5,169 nt of DNA. Source: Gammaproteobacteria bacterium (lineage in GTDB: Bacteria > Pseudomonadota > Gammaproteobacteria > UBA9214). The position numbers were made by a program, and so were the translations under genes. The stretch lies in assembly GCA_029881775.1 (NCBI GenBank), contig JAOULY010000178.1, positions 1 through 5,169 on the forward strand, read 5' to 3'. Of the stretch, positions 1-4,852 are shown piece by piece (the first letter of the stretch is position 1; each line of letters starts with the position of its first letter). Under the pieces are notes generated by a model that worked only from the letters and a program-made list of their open reading frames with translations, was not told the origin of the DNA and ran no database searches.

Positions 1-60
1 GGAGCGCCTTGCAGGCGCGATTCTTTATAAATATATTCGCGCCTGCAAGGCGCTCCTACA
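1..60. repeat. REP-like inverted pair (two A-type units), left unit cut by window edge
   Basis: Positions 1-20 and 37-56 are perfect inverted complements, separated by a 16-nt AT-rich loop. The right unit continues with the usual TACA head through 60, while the left unit's head lies outside the window. Each unit is itself a small hairpin with stem GCGCCT/AGGCGC and loop TGC. The pair lies just beyond the stop codon of the minus-strand NYN gene. It could therefore form a strong 3' RNA hairpin that stabilises or ends that transcript, although no T-tract follows. Repeat identity is seen directly; function is inference. Confidence 0.9.
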
Positions 61-68
61 GGTTCGGG

Positions 69-884
69 TTAGTCCTCGCTGATGAGTTCCTTGACGATGT
101 AGCCGCCGGATTTTTCATCCAGCTGCAATCTCAGCAGATTGCGCGCCTGCGCCTCTTCCAGTAATTGCCCGAAGGTGCGGAAGCCGTGGTAGGTCTCGTC
201 GAAACCCGGCTTGCGGCGTTTCAGCGTCTGCTTGACCATCGAACCCCAGACCTTTTCCTGTTCGCCGCGCTCCTTGAACAGTGCCTCGATTGTTCCGATC
301 ACCAGGTCCAGCGCTTCCTGCTGCTTGTCATCATCGGCCTCGGTACTGCTCTTCTTGCCGGCCTTTTTGGCGACCGCTTTGCGGCGGGTGCGACGCGGCT
401 TTTTCTCTTCACGCACCAGGTCGTCGTAGAAGATGAACTCGTCGCAGTTGGCAATCAGCAGGTCGGAGGTGGAGCTCTTCACGCCGACACCGATGACCAC
501 CTTGTCGTTCTCGCGCAGCTTGCTGACCAGCGGCGAGAAATCCGAGTCGCCACTGATGACCACGAAGGTGTCGACATGCGACTTGGTATAACAAAGGTCC
601 AGCGCGTCGACCACCATGCGGATGTCGGCCGAGTTCTTGCCTGACAGCCGCACGTGGGGGATCTCGATCAGCTCGAAGGCCGCCTCGTGCATTGCCTTTT
701 TGAATTCCTTGTAGCGGTCCCAGTCGCAGTAGGCCTTCTTGACGACGATGCTGCCCTTGAGCAGCAGGCGTTCGAGCACCTTTTGTATGTCGAAGGCGGC
801 GTAATTGGCATCGCGTACACCGAGCGCGACGTTTTCGAAGTCGCAGAACAGTGCCATGTTGCGGGTTTCGATTTTTTCGTTCAT
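69..884 (-). CDS. NYN-domain (PIN-like, LabA/DUF88-type) putative ribonuclease with C-terminal OST-HTH/LOTUS domain
   Basis: The product is 271 aa, cytoplasmic, with no signal peptide. Residues about 9-156 form a NYN domain, a PIN-like metal-dependent nuclease fold. Its acidic motifs are visible: FCDFEN (D15, N18), the SADIRMVVDAL segment (D87, D93) and SGDSDF (D113, D115). A basic Lys/Arg/Ala-rich linker follows at about 158-178. Residues about 190-268 resemble an OST-HTH/LOTUS RNA-binding winged helix, with a Y-GF-TF-QLL pattern and a terminal GGYIV strand. This NYN plus OST-HTH arrangement is common in proteobacterial proteins of unknown substrate; RNA cleavage or processing is the family expectation and was not shown here. 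All expected acidic residues are present, so activity is plausible. The ATG start at 884 is supported by AGGA at 890-893, six bases or so upstream. A promoter candidate lies at 924-952. The upstream same-strand gene ppnN is separated by a long repeat array, so an operon is unlikely. Confidence 0.9.
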   Translation of the reverse strand: MNEKIETRNMALFCDFENVALGVRDANYAAFDIQKVLERLLLKGSIVVKKAYCDWDRYKEFKKAMHEAAFELIEIPHVRLSGKNSADIRMVVDALDLCYTKSHVDTFVVISGDSDFSPLVSKLRENDKVVIGVGVKSSTSDLLIANCDEFIFYDDLVREEKKPRRTRRKAVAKKAGKKSSTEADDDKQQEALDLVIGTIEALFKERGEQEKVWGSMVKQTLKRRKPGFDETYHGFRTFGQLLEEAQARNLLRLQLDEKSGGYIVKELISED

Positions 885-889
885 GTTTT

Positions 890-893
890 TCCT
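890..893 (-). promoter_or_regulatory. Shine-Dalgarno for the NYN gene
   Basis: On the minus strand AGGA sits about five bases before the ATG at 884, within an ACAGGAAAAAC context. It supports the assigned start and is the clearest ribosome binding site among the two minus-strand genes. Confidence 0.65.
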
Positions 894-923
894 GTGTTAT
901 CCATCCATCCCGGGATCTGCAAC

Positions 924-952
924 AAAATAGGCGCTTGGTCGCAGAGTTGCAA
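924..952 (-). promoter_or_regulatory. Sigma70-like promoter candidate for the NYN gene
   Basis: Reading the minus strand, TTGCAA (947-952) is followed after exactly 17 bp by TATTTT (924-929). Each hexamer matches 4 of 6 consensus bases (TTGACA, TATAAT). The predicted start near 917 would give a leader of about 33 nt, containing the AGGA site. Hexamer matches this weak also occur by chance. Position, spacing and the similar arrangement ahead of ppnN raise its plausibility. Confidence 0.45.
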
Positions 953-994
953 TGATTACCTGACGTTACGGGCAGCCGGTTGGCTACTTAACCC

Positions 995-1005
995 TGCAGG
1001 AGCGA
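995..1005 (+). repeat. Possible vestigial REP unit lacking its hairpin
   Basis: TGCAGGAGCGA here looks like a REP head joined directly to a REP tail. It faces the intact minus-oriented unit at 1021-1044 across an AT-rich spacer, exactly where a partner unit would be expected. Loss of 13 bases between the short repeats that flank the stem would produce it. With only 11 bases the resemblance could be chance. Confidence 0.35.
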
Positions 1006-1020
1006 TATATTCTAATTGAA

Positions 1021-1463
1021 TCGCGCCTGCAAGGCGCTCCTACAAGGCTTTTTTCCAAACGCGTGCAACACACCCTGAAACCACCACTGTAGGAGCGCCT
1101 TGCAGGCGCGAATCTATTTAAATTATTCGCGGACAGCGTCCGCTCCTACAGCGCTTTTTCCCAACGCGTGCGACACACCCCGCAACTACCGCTGTAGGAG
1201 CGCTTCGCAAGCGCGAATCTATTTAAAATATTCGCGGACAGCGTCCGCTCCTACAAGGCTTTTTTCCCAACGCGTGCGACGCACCCCGCAACTACCACTG
1301 TAGGAGCGCCTTGCAGGCGCGAATCTATTTAAAATATTCGCGGACAGCGTCCGCTCCTACAGCGTTTTTTCCCAACGCGTGCGACGCACCCTGAAACTAC
1401 CGCTGTAGGAGCGCTTCGCAAGCGCGAATCTATTTAAAATATTCGCGGACAGCGTCCGCTCCT
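1021..1463. repeat. Tandem BIME-like REP array, nine units, about 105-bp period
   Basis: The array opens with a minus-oriented A unit (1021-1044). Four head-outward pairs follow: 1088-1111/1127-1150, 1193-1216/1232-1255, 1299-1322/1338-1361 and 1404-1427/1443-1463. Left members are in plus orientation, right members in minus orientation. Pairs are joined internally by a 15-nt AT-rich spacer and to each other by 42-43 nt spacers containing a T-tract and ACGCGTGC. Left units alternate between stem GCGCCT (loop TGC) and stem GCGCTT (loop CGC). Right units all have stem GCGGAC, loop GCT in their own orientation. Period start points 1088, 1193, 1299 and 1404 give steps of 105, 106 and 105 bp. The last unit loses its head (TCCT then TAAATCA) at the ppnN stop codon. 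A 67-codon open frame across this array (1100-1303) is repeat-derived and not called as a gene. No RAYT transposase is present. Possible roles are mRNA 3' protection, transcription attenuation, or gyrase/IHF binding as in enterobacterial BIMEs. Confidence 0.93.
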
Positions 1464-1467
1464 TAAA

Positions 1468-2838
1468 TCACTTGATAATGCGGTAACACGGCACGTATTC
1501 GGTGACCGGCAGCTTCATGCGGTGCTGGGCGACGAACGAGCGTAGCAGTGAATCCAGTGGCTCCATGATGCTGGTATCACCGCGGATCTCAAAGTGGCCG
1601 TGCTTTTCAATTGCCCGGATACCCTCGTCCTTCACGTTGCCGGCGACAATGCCGGAAAACGCGCGGCGCAGGTTGGCGGCGAGCTCGTGGGCCGGCAGAT
1701 CACGGCGCAGTTCGAGGTTGCGCATGTTTTCATGCGTCGGGATGAACGGCTTCTGGAACTCGTGCTCGATGGTGAGCGACCAGTTGAAGTAGTAGGCGTC
1801 ATCGTGTTGTTTGCGATATGCACGCACCTCGGCAATGCCGGCCTTCATCTGGGTGGCCACGCGTACCGGTTCGTTGACCATGATCTGGTAGCGCCGTTGC
1901 GCCTCGGCACCCAGCGTTGCGGCGATGAACGCATCGATTTCCTTGAAGTAGCCTGCCGAGCTGGGCGGCCCCGTGAAGATCAGCGGGAACGGCACATCGG
2001 CATTATCCGGGTGCAGCAGGATACCCAGTATATAAAGGATCTCCTCGGCGGTGCCGGCGCCGCCGGGAAACACCACGATACCGTGGGTGGTGCGCACGAA
2101 GGCCTCGAGGCGTTTCTCGATGTCCGGCATGATGACGAGGTCGTTGACGATCGGGTTGGGCGACTCGGCCGCGATAATGCCCGGCTCCGTGATGCCGAGG
2201 TACTGGCCGCTGCGGATGCGTTGCTTGGCGTGGCCGATGGTCGCGCCCTTCATCGGGCCTTTCATGGCGCCCGGGCCGCAGCCGGTGCAGGGGTCCAGGC
2301 CGCGCAGCCCCAGCTGGTAGCCGACTTCCTTGGTGTAATCGTATTCCTTGCGGCCGATCGAGTGGCCGCCCCAGCAGACCACGCGGTTCGGGTTGGTGTT
2401 CGGACGCAGGATGTTGGCGTTGCGCAGCATGTGGAATACGGCGTTGGTGATGCCTTCGGAGGACATCAGGTCGAATTTCGGGTTGGTGGCGATCTTGTCG
2501 CTGACGTAGACCACGTCGCGCAATACCGCGAGCAGGTGTTCGCTGATGCCCTTGATCATGATGCCGTCGACGAAGGCGCTGGCCGGTGCGCCGGTGAGTT
2601 TCAGCTTGATGCCGCGCTCTTCCTGGATGATCTCGATATCGAAGGATTTGTAGCGTTCCAGCAATGCCTTGCCGTCGTCGAGTTCGGCGCCGACGTTGAG
2701 GACCGCCAGCGCGCAGTTGCGCAAGGTGGTGTAGAGGCCGCCGCTGCTGGTATCGAGCAGCTTGGCGACTTCGGCGCGCGAGAGGACTTCCAGGCTGCCT
2801 TCGGGGGAAATGACGGCGTCGACGGTTTCGTATTGCAT
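1468..2838 (-). CDS. ppnN: Pyrimidine/purine nucleotide 5'-monophosphate nucleosidase PpnN (YgdH), LOG family
   Basis: The product is 456 aa, close to the 454 aa of E. coli PpnN. The enzyme hydrolyses nucleoside 5'-monophosphates to free base and ribose 5-phosphate. In E. coli it is a cytosolic tetramer stimulated by (p)ppGpp, linking the stringent response to nucleotide salvage. Domains visible: an N-terminal DUF4478-like region (about 1-145); the Rossmann-like LOG/lysine-decarboxylase-like core (about 150-340) with CWGGHSI (155-161), TGCGPGAMKGPMKGA (185-199), EKRLEAFVR (241-249) and the hallmark PGGAGTAEE (258-266), whose final Glu is the expected catalytic residue; and a C-terminal DUF3412-like region (about 340-456) ending CYRIIK. 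No key residue appears missing. The ATG at 2838 matches the family N-terminus but has only a weak, distant GGA as ribosome site. Its 3' end abuts the REP array and its 5' side carries a promoter candidate, so it is probably monocistronic. Whether this homologue keeps alarmone control cannot be read from the sequence. Confidence 0.96.
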   Translation of the reverse strand: MQYETVDAVISPEGSLEVLSRAEVAKLLDTSSGGLYTTLRNCALAVLNVGAELDDGKALLERYKSFDIEIIQEERGIKLKLTGAPASAFVDGIMIKGISEHLLAVLRDVVYVSDKIATNPKFDLMSSEGITNAVFHMLRNANILRPNTNPNRVVCWGGHSIGRKEYDYTKEVGYQLGLRGLDPCTGCGPGAMKGPMKGATIGHAKQRIRSGQYLGITEPGIIAAESPNPIVNDLVIMPDIEKRLEAFVRTTHGIVVFPGGAGTAEEILYILGILLHPDNADVPFPLIFTGPPSSAGYFKEIDAFIAATLGAEAQRRYQIMVNEPVRVATQMKAGIAEVRAYRKQHDDAYYFNWSLTIEHEFQKPFIPTHENMRNLELRRDLPAHELAANLRRAFSGIVAGNVKDEGIRAIEKHGHFEIRGDTSIMEPLDSLLRSFVAQHRMKLPVTEYVPCYRIIK

Positions 2839-2870
2839 GGATTTGGGTGTTCCGTTTACCAGACCGGTGA

Positions 2871-2899
2871 ACGATAAGGGGTTGAGGGGTGGTTTGCAA
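2871..2899 (-). promoter_or_regulatory. Sigma70-like promoter candidate for ppnN
   Basis: On the minus strand TTGCAA (2894-2899) precedes TATCGT (2871-2876) by exactly 17 bp. Each hexamer matches 4 of 6 consensus bases. Initiation near 2864 would leave a leader of about 25 nt before the ATG at 2838. The -35 hexamer and spacing equal those proposed for the NYN gene. The nearest REP unit begins at 2931, so the promoter lies between the array and the gene. Confidence 0.45.
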
Positions 2900-2943
2900 A
2901 GATCGTTGCGGGGGTGGCGGTATTGATGGTTCGCGCCTGCAAG

Positions 2944-3014
2944 GCGCTCCTACAGCGGCAGGGTTAACCACGAGGGTAATTATGGTGCTGTAGGAGCGGA
3001 CGCTGTCCGCGAAT
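2944..3014. repeat. 71-bp exact direct duplication, copy 1 (copy 2 at 3087-3157)
   Basis: Bases 2944-3014 recur without change at 3087-3157, offset 143 bp. The repeated block runs from the last part of a minus REP unit, through the 34-nt head-to-head spacer, to just past the following plus unit. Flanking bases differ on both sides. Perfect identity over non-palindromic spacer sequence implies a recent block duplication or gene conversion. Confidence 0.9.
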
Positions 3015-3038
3015 TGCTCGGCGGTGGGTGCTCATCGG

Positions 3039-3066
3039 CTGGATCCCCGCCTGCGCCGGAATGACG
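3039..3066. repeat. Second-family palindromic repeat, degenerate copy
   Basis: This is a CTGGATCCCCGCCTGCG-type intergenic repeat ending in GGAATGACG, a form widespread in proteobacterial genomes. Its right arm (GCCGGAAT) no longer fully complements the left arm (ATCCCCGC). It sits in a 61-nt spacer between two REP tails. Confidence 0.75.
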
Positions 3067-3279
3067 TGTTGAATCGCGCATGCGATGCGCTCCTACAGCG
3101 GCAGGGTTAACCACGAGGGTAATTATGGTGCTGTAGGAGCGGACGCTGTCCGCGAATATATATTAATAAATTCGCGCCTGGCAGGCGCTCCTACAGCGAC
3201 GAGGTTAACCTTGAGGGTGATTATTGCGCTGTAGGAGCGGACCGCGTCCGCGAATTGCTCGGTGGCCGGTATTCATGGG

Positions 3280-3306
3280 CTGGATCCCCGCCTGCGCGGG
3301 GATGAC
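3280..3306. repeat. Second-family palindromic repeat, intact copy
   Basis: The arms ATCCCCGC (3284-3291) and GCGGGGAT (3296-3303) are perfectly complementary around a CTGC loop. The repeat is flanked by CTGG and GAC. It occupies the same place relative to neighbouring REP units as the degenerate copy at 3039, and the surrounding 61-nt segment starting ATTGCTCGG is also related. Confidence 0.8.
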
Positions 3307-3354
3307 AAATAAGATCGCGCCTGCAAGGCGCTCCTACAACGGCGGCGGCATCGT

Positions 3355-3360
3355 TATACT
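3355..3360 (+). promoter_or_regulatory. TATACT -10-like element immediately before the patatin gene
   Basis: TATACT matches 5 of 6 bases of the -10 consensus and ends nine bases before the ATG. Initiation about 7 bp downstream would leave a leader of only two or three bases, in effect a leaderless mRNA. No convincing -35 hexamer or extended -10 is visible, and no purine-rich ribosome site is clear beyond GGGCGGG. The same hexamer sits at a similar place before the gene at 5052. Confidence 0.35.
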
Positions 3361-3369
3361 GGGCGGGTC

Positions 3370-4332
3370 ATGTCGGATAAACAGTCATCATTCGATCTGC
3401 CGTTTTCGCGGCGGGATTTTCTCAGGCTCAGCCTGGCCGGTGCCGTGGCGGCGGCGGCCGGCTGTGCCGGGCGCAATGGCGAGCCGAGCATCGGGCTGGC
3501 CCTGGGTGGCGGTGGTGCGAAGGGCCTGGCGCATATCCTGGTGCTGGAGGCGCTGGATGAGCTGGGGATTCGACCGCGCCTGATTGCCGGTACCAGCATC
3601 GGCGCCATTATTGGTGCGGCCTATGCGGCGGGGCTGTCCGGCAAGGATATCCGGGCGCAGGTGGAGCAGTTTTTCGCAGACAAGGACAAGGACAGTTTCT
3701 TCCCCTTGCCTGCCTCGATCCGCTGGCTGGACTTCATTGACCCGGCCTTTGCCGGCGGTGGCCTGCTCGACAGTAGCGATTTCATCGACTGGCTGGGCGA
3801 GGTACTGCCAACGCGCAATTTCAGCGGCCTGAAGATTCCGCTGAAGATAGTGGCAGCGGACCTGATGACCGGGCGCGAGGTTATTTTTGAATCCGGCGCC
3901 CTGCTCCCGGCGATCAAGGCCAGCATGGCGGTCCCCGGGGTGTTCCCGCCGGTTGAGATCAAGGGCTATACGCTGGTCGACGGGGGGCTGGCCAATCCCC
4001 TGCCCTTTGACCGGGTGCAGGATGAGTGCGACATCGTCATTGCCGTCGACGTCAGTGGCAACCGCGAACTCGAAAAGGACGAGTCGCTGTCATCGATCGG
4101 TGTGCTGTTGCAAAGCTTCGCCGTCATGAGCAATAACATCCTGATTGAGAAACTGAAACACCAGATGCCCGCGGTGTTTGTCCAGCCGGACATCCGCAAT
4201 GTAAAAATCCTGGAATTCTTCAAGGCACGCGAAGTGTTCGCACAGGCGATGCCGGCAAAGGCACAGTTTATTAAGGATATAAACAAGGCGAAGCGACTGC
4301 ACCGTTTTGGACCAGGCTGCACCCGGCGGTAG
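3370..4332 (+). CDS. Patatin-like phospholipase (RssA/NTE-type) with Tat lipoprotein signal
   Basis: The product is 320 aa. The patatin domain (about 40-225) shows the oxyanion-hole motif GGGGAKG (46-52), nucleophile elbow GTSIG (74-78, Ser76) and catalytic DGG (204-206, Asp204). These form the Ser-Asp dyad of patatin/cPLA2-type lipid acyl hydrolases; the natural lipid substrate is unknown. The N-terminus differs from cytosolic RssA. It has a twin-arginine motif SRRDFL (13-18), a hydrophobic Ala-rich stretch and a lipobox-like AAGC with Cys32. This predicts Tat export in folded form and lipid anchoring at the inner or outer membrane, facing the periplasm. The mature catalytic domain begins soon after Cys32. 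The ATG at 3370 keeps the signal intact; the ribosome site is weak (GGGCGGG). The C-terminus (about 230-320) is poorly recognisable. Family assignment is firm; localisation is inferred from motifs. Confidence 0.93.
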   Translation: MSDKQSSFDLPFSRRDFLRLSLAGAVAAAAGCAGRNGEPSIGLALGGGGAKGLAHILVLEALDELGIRPRLIAGTSIGAIIGAAYAAGLSGKDIRAQVEQFFADKDKDSFFPLPASIRWLDFIDPAFAGGGLLDSSDFIDWLGEVLPTRNFSGLKIPLKIVAADLMTGREVIFESGALLPAIKASMAVPGVFPPVEIKGYTLVDGGLANPLPFDRVQDECDIVIAVDVSGNRELEKDESLSSIGVLLQSFAVMSNNILIEKLKHQMPAVFVQPDIRNVKILEFFKAREVFAQAMPAKAQFIKDINKAKRLHRFGPGCTRR

Positions 4333-4491
4333 ACACCCATCTCTTTTCTGAATAGAACATCAGCAAATGCTTCCAGACAAACCCTGCTAATCCTGTTTTT
4401 TTCTAGCTGCCGGCCGATGGTATGGTCTAAGCTTCACGATGTACTTACAGCATTCTGCTTGGGGACAGTCGGTCGGGATCGGGAGAACATT
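4333..4491 (+). other. Intergenic gap without recognisable terminator or REP unit
   Basis: This 159-base gap separates the patatin gene from the small cysteine-rich gene. It holds a T-run near 4398-4404, but no stable hairpin before it, and no convincing promoter pair. It is the only gap of this size in the window without a REP unit, which is compatible with the two genes being co-transcribed. Confidence 0.5.
4481..4485 (+). promoter_or_regulatory. Shine-Dalgarno deciding the start of the small Cys-rich gene
   Basis: GGGAG lies six bases before the ATG at 4492. That start gives a canonical signal peptide. The in-frame ATG at 4417 would place 25 polar, non-signal residues ahead of it, so 4492 is preferred. 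Confidence 0.65.
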
Positions 4492-4791
4492 ATGCGGTTA
4501 TCAGTAGTGGGGCGTTTGGGTGGATTGTGTTTGTCACTGTGTCTGCTGCCAGGCATTGCGCTGGCATGCAATGCGGCTGAAAACGGCTGCCTGGGCTGCA
4601 GTGATGAAACCCTGCCGACCTGCCTGAACACCTTCGCAGATAATATCTGCAACACCCTGGGCAACCCCAAGAACTGTGACAGACCGCGGATTTACGATGA
4701 TGCCGAACGTAACGTGCTGCTGAACACCGGGCGGCATATGTCGCGCATGTCGTCCATGAGACGGAGTGCGCGCAAGTATATGTTCCATTAA
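4492..4791 (+). CDS. Small exported cysteine-rich protein of unknown function
   Basis: I do not recognise this 99-aa protein. Residues 1-25 form a clear Sec signal peptide: Arg2 and Arg8, a hydrophobic core around LCLSLCLLPG, and an ALA cleavage site before Cys26. The residues ahead of Cys26 (A-L-A) do not fit a standard lipobox well, so signal peptidase I cleavage is preferred, leaving Cys as the first mature residue. The mature part has six cysteines (26, 33, 36, 44, 53, 62), spaced C-x6-C-x2-C-x7-C-x8-C-x8-C, all in the first half. This is compatible with three disulfides or a metal or cofactor site. There is no CxxCH haem motif; the CLGC at 33-36 is followed by Ser. The C-terminal 20 residues are strongly basic and Met-rich (RHMSRMSSMRRSARKY). 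The start is supported by GGGAG upstream. It lies downstream of the patatin gene on the same strand, so co-transcription is possible but unproven. Confidence 0.75.
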   Translation: MRLSVVGRLGGLCLSLCLLPGIALACNAAENGCLGCSDETLPTCLNTFADNICNTLGNPKNCDRPRIYDDAERNVLLNTGRHMSRMSSMRRSARKYMFH

Positions 4792-4795
4792 TAGT

Positions 4796-4815
4796 GGTAC
4801 GAGTATGTTCGTACC
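4796..4815. terminator. Inverted repeat just after the Cys-rich gene, possible weak terminator
   Basis: GGTACGA (4796-4802) and TCGTACC (4809-4815) are perfect inverted complements around a six-base loop, starting five bases after the stop codon. No T-tract follows, so this is not a canonical intrinsic terminator. It could be an mRNA 3' end structure or a protein-binding palindrome. Confidence 0.4.
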
Positions 4816-4852
4816 CTGACAGGCCCGCCTGAGTATCTATCTGCACACCCCC

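Larger units (their letters stand above)
2931..3338. repeat. Second REP array, seven units, interleaved with another palindrome family
   Basis: Units alternate in orientation: 2931-2954 (-), 2989-3012 (+), 3074-3097 (-), 3132-3155 (+), 3172-3195 (-), 3230-3253 (+) and 3315-3338 (-). Plus units have stem GCGGAC, with loop GCT in two copies and CGC at 3230. Read in their own orientation, the minus units have stem GCGCCT (loops TGC or GCC), except 3074, which has stem GCGCAT with loop CGC. Head-to-head spacers (2955-2988, 3098-3131, 3196-3229) are all 34 nt and related in sequence. Tail-to-tail spacers are either 16 nt AT-rich (3156-3171) or 61 nt carrying the second palindrome (3013-3073, 3254-3314). 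The array fills most of the gap between the divergent ppnN and patatin genes. Its last head lies 31 bp before the patatin start. Confidence 0.93.

Noticed and set aside
165..644. 159-codon plus-strand open frame opposite the NYN gene
   Set aside because: It is antisense to a gene with clear NYN motifs and a good ribosome binding site; it has no supporting start signal or domain.
1045..1062. T-tracts after REP hairpins as intrinsic terminators
   Set aside because: In 1021-1463 the T-runs lie about a dozen bases beyond the hairpin and on the plus strand, whereas the flanking genes are transcribed on the minus strand.
1100..1303. 67-codon open frame across the first REP array
   Set aside because: Its protein is itself an internal repeat (QARIYL...YSRTASAPT) produced by the DNA repeat, with no ribosome site.
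1088..1463. CRISPR-like array with regular 105-bp period
   Set aside because: The spacers are near-identical rather than unique, the repeats are paired palindromes of alternating type, and no cas gene is present. It is a BIME/REP array.
1594..2877. 427-codon open frame on the plus strand, antisense to ppnN
   Set aside because: It lies opposite a firmly identified ppnN coding sequence, has low-complexity Ala/Gly/Asp/Val/Arg-rich composition typical of the antisense of GC-rich codons, and matches no recognisable domain.
2003..2971. 322-codon minus-strand open frame overlapping ppnN
   Set aside because: The product is extremely Arg/Pro/His/Gln-rich, as expected for an out-of-frame reading of GC-rich coding sequence, and it runs into a REP unit.
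2931..3338. Integron attC cassette array
   Set aside because: The units lack attC R/L box organisation and cassette ORFs, and there is no integrase. The short 24-nt palindromes with a GTAGG head fit REP elements.
4417..4491. Upstream in-frame ATG extending the Cys-rich protein to 124 aa
   Set aside because: The extra 25 residues would bury the signal peptide. The ATG at 4492 has GGGAG at proper spacing.
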